DNA of 9,332 bases, taken from DAOTUL01 sp034437435 (GTDB lineage Bacteria; Chloroflexota; Anaerolineae; Aggregatilineales; Phototrophicaceae). The position numbers were made by a program, and so were the translations under genes. The stretch's first letter is position 1. Every line of letters begins with the position of its first letter. The notes under the pieces were generated by a model that saw only the letters and a list, made by a program, of their open reading frames with translations, was not told the DNA's origin and searched no databases. Where the stretch lies: assembly GCA_964417785.1 (NCBI GenBank), contig CAYQJO010000173.1, positions 1-9,332 of the forward strand, given 5' to 3'. Below, piece after piece: positions 6,311-9,332 of the stretch.

Positions 6311-7134
6311 TATGCGTCTTCCTTTGCGCCGTTTTTGAGCCAGTTCTGGTAATCTTCTTCGATATGGTCCATCCACACATTGACGTCAATTTCGCCCGGT
6401 GTATAGCGTTTGATCCGCAGACAGTATTGGCCGAAGCGGTCGCGCATCTGGATGTCTTCACCGCGTTCAACGACTTCCTGCACCAGATGCGGTGGGATGA
6501 AATAGACGCCAGTCGGGGTGCCGAATACGATGTCACCGGGCAGCACGGTGGCTTCACCGATGCGGATGGGCATGTTGATCCCGGCGAGGGTGACGTCGCG
6601 GATGGGTGTGGGATCAACTCCCCGGCAAAAAATGGCGCACTCTGGCAGGGTGCGCACGCCCTGGTAGTCGCGGATGCCGGCGTCCAGCACAGCACCCCGT
6701 TTGGTGCGGGCCTGGACTGATGTGGACAGGTTGTCGCCGAGGAAGGTGCCGTCCTTGACCTTGCCGCGCATATCGACCACGAGGACATCGCCGATTTCCA
6801 GGGTGTCGATGACCCATGAGTTCTGCCCGCCGATGCGGCCCTCACCGACCCCTTTTTCCTGCACGACATCGTGGAAGTCCGGGCGGTAAGGGAGCATCAT
6901 GGCGGTGACGGCGCGGCCCACCAGAATTTTCTCCGGGTGGGTCTGGAACCAGTCGCCCTCGAACTGGAAGTTATAGTTGTGTTTTTGCAGGACGGACCAC
7001 GCCTGCTCGCTGGTGAGCGGTTCCAGCCGTTCCAGCAGATCGTCTGGCACCCAGGGTCGCCCATTGGGGAAACGGTCGAAGGGATTCAGTGGGGTGAACT
7101 CGATGATTGATTCTTTCGGTGTTTCAATATGCAT
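6310..7134 (-). CDS. RraA-like / class II pyruvate aldolase-fold protein (HMG/CHA aldolase family)
   Basis: A 274-residue protein of the RraA superfamily, which includes RNase E inhibitors and the 4-hydroxy-4-methyl-2-oxoglutarate (HMG) / 4-carboxy-4-hydroxy-2-oxoadipate (CHA) aldolases. The core is at about residues 65-220. GDVLVVDMRGKVKDGTFLGD is followed by NLSTSVQARTKRGAVLDAGIRDYQGV, with the Arg155-Asp156 pair that binds substrate and divalent metal in the aldolases, and then VLPGDIVFGTPTGVYFIPPH. It is longer than E. coli RraA (about 160 residues), with an N-terminal extension of about 60 and a C-terminal tail rich in Trp and acidic residues. The gene is 18 bases after the uxuA stop with a weak GGAAAG site, and overlaps the next gene by one base. 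I infer a catabolic aldolase or related lyase, not an RNase E regulator, because it sits inside a sugar-acid operon. Confidence 0.87.
   Translation of the reverse strand: MHIETPKESIIEFTPLNPFDRFPNGRPWVPDDLLERLEPLTSEQAWSVLQKHNYNFQFEGDWFQTHPEKILVGRAVTAMMLPYRPDFHDVVQEKGVGEGRIGGQNSWVIDTLEIGDVLVVDMRGKVKDGTFLGDNLSTSVQARTKRGAVLDAGIRDYQGVRTLPECAIFCRGVDPTPIRDVTLAGINMPIRIGEATVLPGDIVFGTPTGVYFIPPHLVQEVVERGEDIQMRDRFGQYCLRIKRYTPGEIDVNVWMDHIEEDYQNWLKNGAKEDA
6320..6324 (-). promoter_or_regulatory. Shine-Dalgarno AAGGA that decides the dehydratase start
   Basis: AAGGA on the minus strand, 9 bases before the ATG at 6310 and within the last codons of the RraA-like gene. It supports the short start over the GTG at 6376. 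Confidence 0.6.
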
Positions 7135-7152
7135 AAGGGTCTTTCCGGTTAA

Positions 7153-8133
7153 CTAATTTGCGTAAACAGCTTCGCGTAGGCCCTTTAGATAGCCAATCGC
7201 AAAGAGACGTCCAATAGCAGAGTATCCGGCGCGTTCGTTGCTGTCGCCTTGCATCGTTGGCACATGGTCCGGGCGCATCACGCCATCGAAGCCGATGTCT
7301 TTATAGGCTTGCATGCAGGCCAGCATATCGGTCTGGCCGTCGTCGTGGAAGGTTTCTTCAAACTTTGCCGGTGTGCCGCGCACATCGCGCATATGGACGA
7401 AGAAAATCTTGCCCTGCTTGCCAAAGTGCCGGATTGTGGCGGGCAGATCGTCGGTCATCAGGGTAAAATTGCCCTGGCACAGTGTGATTCCGTTGACCGG
7501 GCTGGGGACCAGATCGAGAAGTTTCTGGTAGTTTTCCACACTGCGCATGATGCGACCGAGGCCGCGAATGGGCGAAAGCGGCGGATCATCCGGATGCATC
7601 GCCAGTTTGACCCCGGCTTTTTCCGCCTCCGGTACGACCGCCTCCAGGAAATACTTCAGATTATCCCATAGCTGGTCTTCGGTGACTTCGCCATACTCGG
7701 TCAGCGGTGCGTTCTCCATCAGGGCGTTGTCATAGCCAGTGACCAGTGCGCTGCCGCGTGTGCGGATGGTGGTCGATGTACGCATCCAGTTGAAGACCGG
7801 CATCCACTCGTAGCACCAGACGCCGATACCGAGAGCGCCCATGTTGCGAATCAGGTCCAGTGCCGCTTCGATTTCCTCGTCGCGTCCCGGCAGACCCAGT
7901 TTGGCTTTGTTCAACGGTGGACGGCTTTCCAGGACATCGAACTGGAATCCGGCGTTTTCGTAGGCGGTTTTCAATCGAACCAGCGATGAATAGCTCCAGG
8001 GCAAATCTTCTTTATCGACATCCATGCCCCGGCTGAAGTCCATTGTGCCGACGACGTGATTCACGCCGCACTGCTTGACCATCGTCCAGAGTTCGGTTTG
8101 TTGTGGTGAAAAAACTTCAGCAATCTGGATCAT
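7153..8133 (-). CDS. uxuA: mannonate dehydratase
   Basis: Converts D-mannonate to 2-keto-3-deoxy-D-gluconate in hexuronate breakdown; cytoplasmic, Mn2+ or Fe2+ dependent, with a xylose isomerase-like TIM-barrel. The 326 residues are on the short side (E. coli UxuA is about 390). Family signatures are clear: CYEWMPVFNWMRTST (about 107-121), LAMHPDDPPLSPIRGLGRI (177-195), ITLCQGN (216-222), FFVHMRDVRG (244-253), FHDDGQTDM (262-270) and GVMRPDHVP (284-292). The likely metal ligands are His180, Cys219, His247 and Asp289, in the order seen in the family. The ATG overlaps the stop of the SDR gene by four bases (ATGA), and GGAGG (8144-8140) lies 6 bases upstream, so translation is coupled. No UxaC or UxuB is visible to supply mannonate from glucuronate. 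Confidence 0.93.
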   Translation of the reverse strand: MIQIAEVFSPQQTELWTMVKQCGVNHVVGTMDFSRGMDVDKEDLPWSYSSLVRLKTAYENAGFQFDVLESRPPLNKAKLGLPGRDEEIEAALDLIRNMGALGIGVWCYEWMPVFNWMRTSTTIRTRGSALVTGYDNALMENAPLTEYGEVTEDQLWDNLKYFLEAVVPEAEKAGVKLAMHPDDPPLSPIRGLGRIMRSVENYQKLLDLVPSPVNGITLCQGNFTLMTDDLPATIRHFGKQGKIFFVHMRDVRGTPAKFEETFHDDGQTDMLACMQAYKDIGFDGVMRPDHVPTMQGDSNERAGYSAIGRLFAIGYLKGLREAVYAN

Positions 8134-9149
8134 GCTATACCTCCGCGTGAGATTTCTGGTTCAAAACCGATCAGTTCGTGTGCTTTGTCGATGCTGACCA
8201 GTGCCTCGGACCCTTTAATGGGCCGGGTGCGCTTCGTGACATCCGGGAAGAAGATGCGCAGGAGGGTTTCGGTGTCGTAGCCGAGCCAGTTGTGTGTGTC
8301 ATTGATGAACAGTGGATGGCTGCCTTCATAATCGGCGGTCAACCCCTTCTCGATGGATTGGGCTGTGTCATTGATATGCAGCAGCGCCCAGTAGTTGAAG
8401 CGGCTGGATGAATAGAGATGGAACAGCGGGTTATCGTGTTTCCAACGCTGATCCTCTTTGGACAGCGAGCGTTCCATGTTCCCTTCAGCACGGAACTTCA
8501 GGACTTCGGCGCGGGTTCCGGCCAGTCGTTCCCGGCACGCATCGGGCGAGAGCGCCGCCAGTTCGTCCAGCAGCGCGATATCGCGTTCTGCCCGTTCCGA
8601 GATTTTGGCACCGAAGTTATTGGGGTTGGACAGGTAAACACCGGGGAAACGCAGCGCCACACTCGAGATGCCCGTGCGTCGCCAGTAGTATTCGCCGATG
8701 TCTTCGATAGACTGCTTGGAAAACGAATAGGCGTCTGTCGGCAGCCGGGGCATATTCTCATCGAGCGGGAAGTAGGGTGGGTTGATGTCCACGCGATTGT
8801 AGGCACAGCCAATAGCATTGATTGAACTGGCCTGCACAATGCGGCGGATGCCTTCTTCGGCAGCGGCCTCAAAGATGTGGAAGGTACCGCTGACGTTAAC
8901 CTGGAAAATCTTCGGTGCGGGTGCGAGATTGGGGCTGGCGATGGCCGCCATGTGGACAATGGCATCGCAGCCACGTACAGCATCGCGTACCGCATCGTAG
9001 TCGGTAATGTCACACTGCCAGTACTCGGCACCGGGCAGGTCGATCTCCGGCATGAGGTCAATCACCCGAACATCCCAACCCGATTCGATGAGATGTTCGG
9101 CGGCGGCCCGCCCAATACGACCTCCCCCGCCTGTAATCAGAGCTTTCAT
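8130..9149 (-). CDS. NAD(P)-dependent epimerase/dehydratase-fold oxidoreductase (extended SDR)
   Basis: A 339-residue extended short-chain dehydrogenase/reductase. The N-terminal Rossmann fold has KALITGGGGRIG (residues 2-13), Asp31 at the end of strand 2, which favours NAD+, CDITD (46-50) and HMAAIASP (66-73). The active site is Ser118/Ser119 (QASSINA) with Tyr141-x-x-x-Lys145 (YSFSK). RFPGVY (167-172) is followed by a charged, helical stretch (about 181-240) unlike that of typical GalE proteins, then FNYWALLHINDTAQSI. Sugar epimerases, uronate dehydrogenases and sugar-acid oxidoreductases all share this fold; being first in a sugar-acid operon suggests oxidation of a uronate or aldose, but the substrate is open. 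The start is fixed by the Rossmann motif. No Shine-Dalgarno precedes the ATG; instead an IS-like hairpin ends 9 bases upstream. Confidence 0.9.
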   Translation of the reverse strand: MKALITGGGGRIGRAAAEHLIESGWDVRVIDLMPEIDLPGAEYWQCDITDYDAVRDAVRGCDAIVHMAAIASPNLAPAPKIFQVNVSGTFHIFEAAAEEGIRRIVQASSINAIGCAYNRVDINPPYFPLDENMPRLPTDAYSFSKQSIEDIGEYYWRRTGISSVALRFPGVYLSNPNNFGAKISERAERDIALLDELAALSPDACRERLAGTRAEVLKFRAEGNMERSLSKEDQRWKHDNPLFHLYSSSRFNYWALLHINDTAQSIEKGLTADYEGSHPLFINDTHNWLGYDTETLLRIFFPDVTKRTRPIKGSEALVSIDKAHELIGFEPEISRGGIA

Positions 9150-9158
9150 CGAAATTAT

Positions 9159-9198
9159 GCGGCGGAAACCACCTGCTTTAGCGGGTGGAGGAAGCCGC
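9159..9198. repeat. imperfect hairpin at the IS200/IS605-like element end
   Basis: The inner stem is CCACCTGC (9169-9176) with GCGGGTGG (9181-9188): eight pairs with one G-T, around the loop TTTA. The outer stem is GCGGC (9159-9163) with GCCGC (9194-9198), separated by 5-base internal loops of similar sequence. Imperfect hairpins of this kind are bound by Y1 HUH (TnpA) transposases at element ends. The stop codon of the iscB remnant (9180-9178) lies in the loop. Confidence 0.75.
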
Positions 9199-9332
9199 TT
9201 CTCCTTTCTGATAGCTGTATCCGTCTGATTTGTGCAGATGGGTGCAGTAGCGATAGCTGATACCCTGTACTATTCCTTCGCGGGTGGCGATGTTGAAATT
9301 GCCCGAACTTCGCACCGCCACGCGCCCGACAT
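9178..9332 (-). CDS. iscB: IscB (RRXRR/HNH, OMEGA RNA-guided nuclease), C-terminal 50 residues only
   Basis: The visible frame starts at the window edge inside the protein and reads VGRVAVRSSGNFNI, then GIVQGISYRYCTHLHKSDGYSY, and ends about 10 residues later. This matches the conserved C-terminal target-interaction region of IscB proteins as I remember it (GTHVGRVAVRASGSFNI... VQGIS.K.CRLLHRADGYSY). IscB is the ancestor-like relative of Cas9: a RuvC nuclease split by a bridge helix and HNH domain, guided by an omegaRNA encoded upstream of the gene. RuvC, HNH and RRXRR parts are outside the window, so intactness cannot be judged. AAAGGAG occurs within the last codons (about 9212-9206) but no start codon follows it. 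The alternative, a TnpB end, fits less well. Confidence 0.8.
   Translation of the reverse strand, partial: VGRVAVRSSGNFNIATREGIVQGISYRYCTHLHKSDGYSYQKGEAASSTR

Larger units (their letters stand above)
9150..9332 (-). mobile_element. end of an IscB-bearing IS200/IS605-like element, continuing beyond the window
   Basis: The element is recognised from the C-terminal coding end of IscB followed at once by a subterminal hairpin, the usual layout of IS200/IS605-type ends. The boundary is not exact: these elements make no terminal inverted repeats and usually no target duplication. The base next to the SDR start (9150) is the outermost limit. Any tnpA, the omegaRNA (encoded upstream of iscB) and the other end would lie past 9332. 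Confidence 0.65.

Noticed and set aside
6311..6376. GTG start at 6376 adding 22 residues to the dehydratase
   Set aside because: It would overlap the RraA-like gene by 67 bases and has no ribosome binding site; the ATG at 6310 has AAGGA 9 bases upstream.
1..9332. CRISPR array, tRNA or rRNA genes, riboswitch
   Set aside because: No regularly spaced repeats, no cloverleaf-like segments and no untranslated leader long enough for a known riboswitch were seen.

Overview
The window reads as one strand of a bacterial chromosome: every supported gene is on the minus strand, so transcription runs from position 9332 towards 1. The DNA is moderately GC-rich. A Chloroflexota-like (Anaerolineae-type) bacterium is my best guess. 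This rests on the style of the exported proteins (no lipobox, cleavage before Gln-Asp), a deazaflavin-type oxidoreductase and an IscB element. It is an inference, not a proof.

Layout in transcription order. (1) 9332-9159: the last 50 codons of an IscB (RRXRR/HNH, OMEGA-type RNA-guided nuclease) gene. Its stop codon sits in the loop of an IS200/IS605-like end hairpin, and that hairpin ends only 9 bases before the next start codon. (2) 9149-1748: a tightly packed seven-gene sugar-acid operon. It encodes an extended SDR (NAD-dependent epimerase/dehydratase fold), a mannonate dehydratase (UxuA), an RraA-like / class II pyruvate-aldolase-fold protein, a mandelate racemase-type enolase-superfamily dehydratase, a sugar-type ABC solute-binding protein and two MalF/MalG-type permeases. 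The first four genes overlap or nearly touch. A 91-bp AT-rich gap with two TTAACA direct repeats precedes the binding protein, and a strong hairpin sits between the binding protein and the permeases. No ATPase and no regulator are present. (3) 1663-1205: a small Ddn/FDOR-like split-barrel oxidoreductase, preceded by a perfect 14-bp palindrome of the kind bound by TetR-family repressors. (4) 1131-1: the N-terminal 377 residues of a ZnuA-like zinc ABC binding protein with a very long His-rich insert. Behind it is a good sigma-70-like promoter and a 7-1-7 Fur/Zur-type operator just downstream of the -10.

How the genes fit together: the ABC proteins would bring in a uronate, aldonate or oligosaccharide, probably using an ATPase encoded elsewhere. 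The SDR and the two unrelated dehydratases would convert sugar acids into 2-keto-3-deoxy acids. The RraA-like protein is the natural candidate for cleaving these to pyruvate plus an aldehyde, because no KDG kinase or KDPG aldolase is visible. The zinc-uptake gene and the oxidoreductase look like separate, independently regulated units.

The most interesting points are the IscB element end sitting directly against the first operon gene, which has no Shine-Dalgarno of its own, and the uncharacterised combination of RraA-like protein, two dehydratases and SDR. There is no gene-free stretch longer than about 120 bases.
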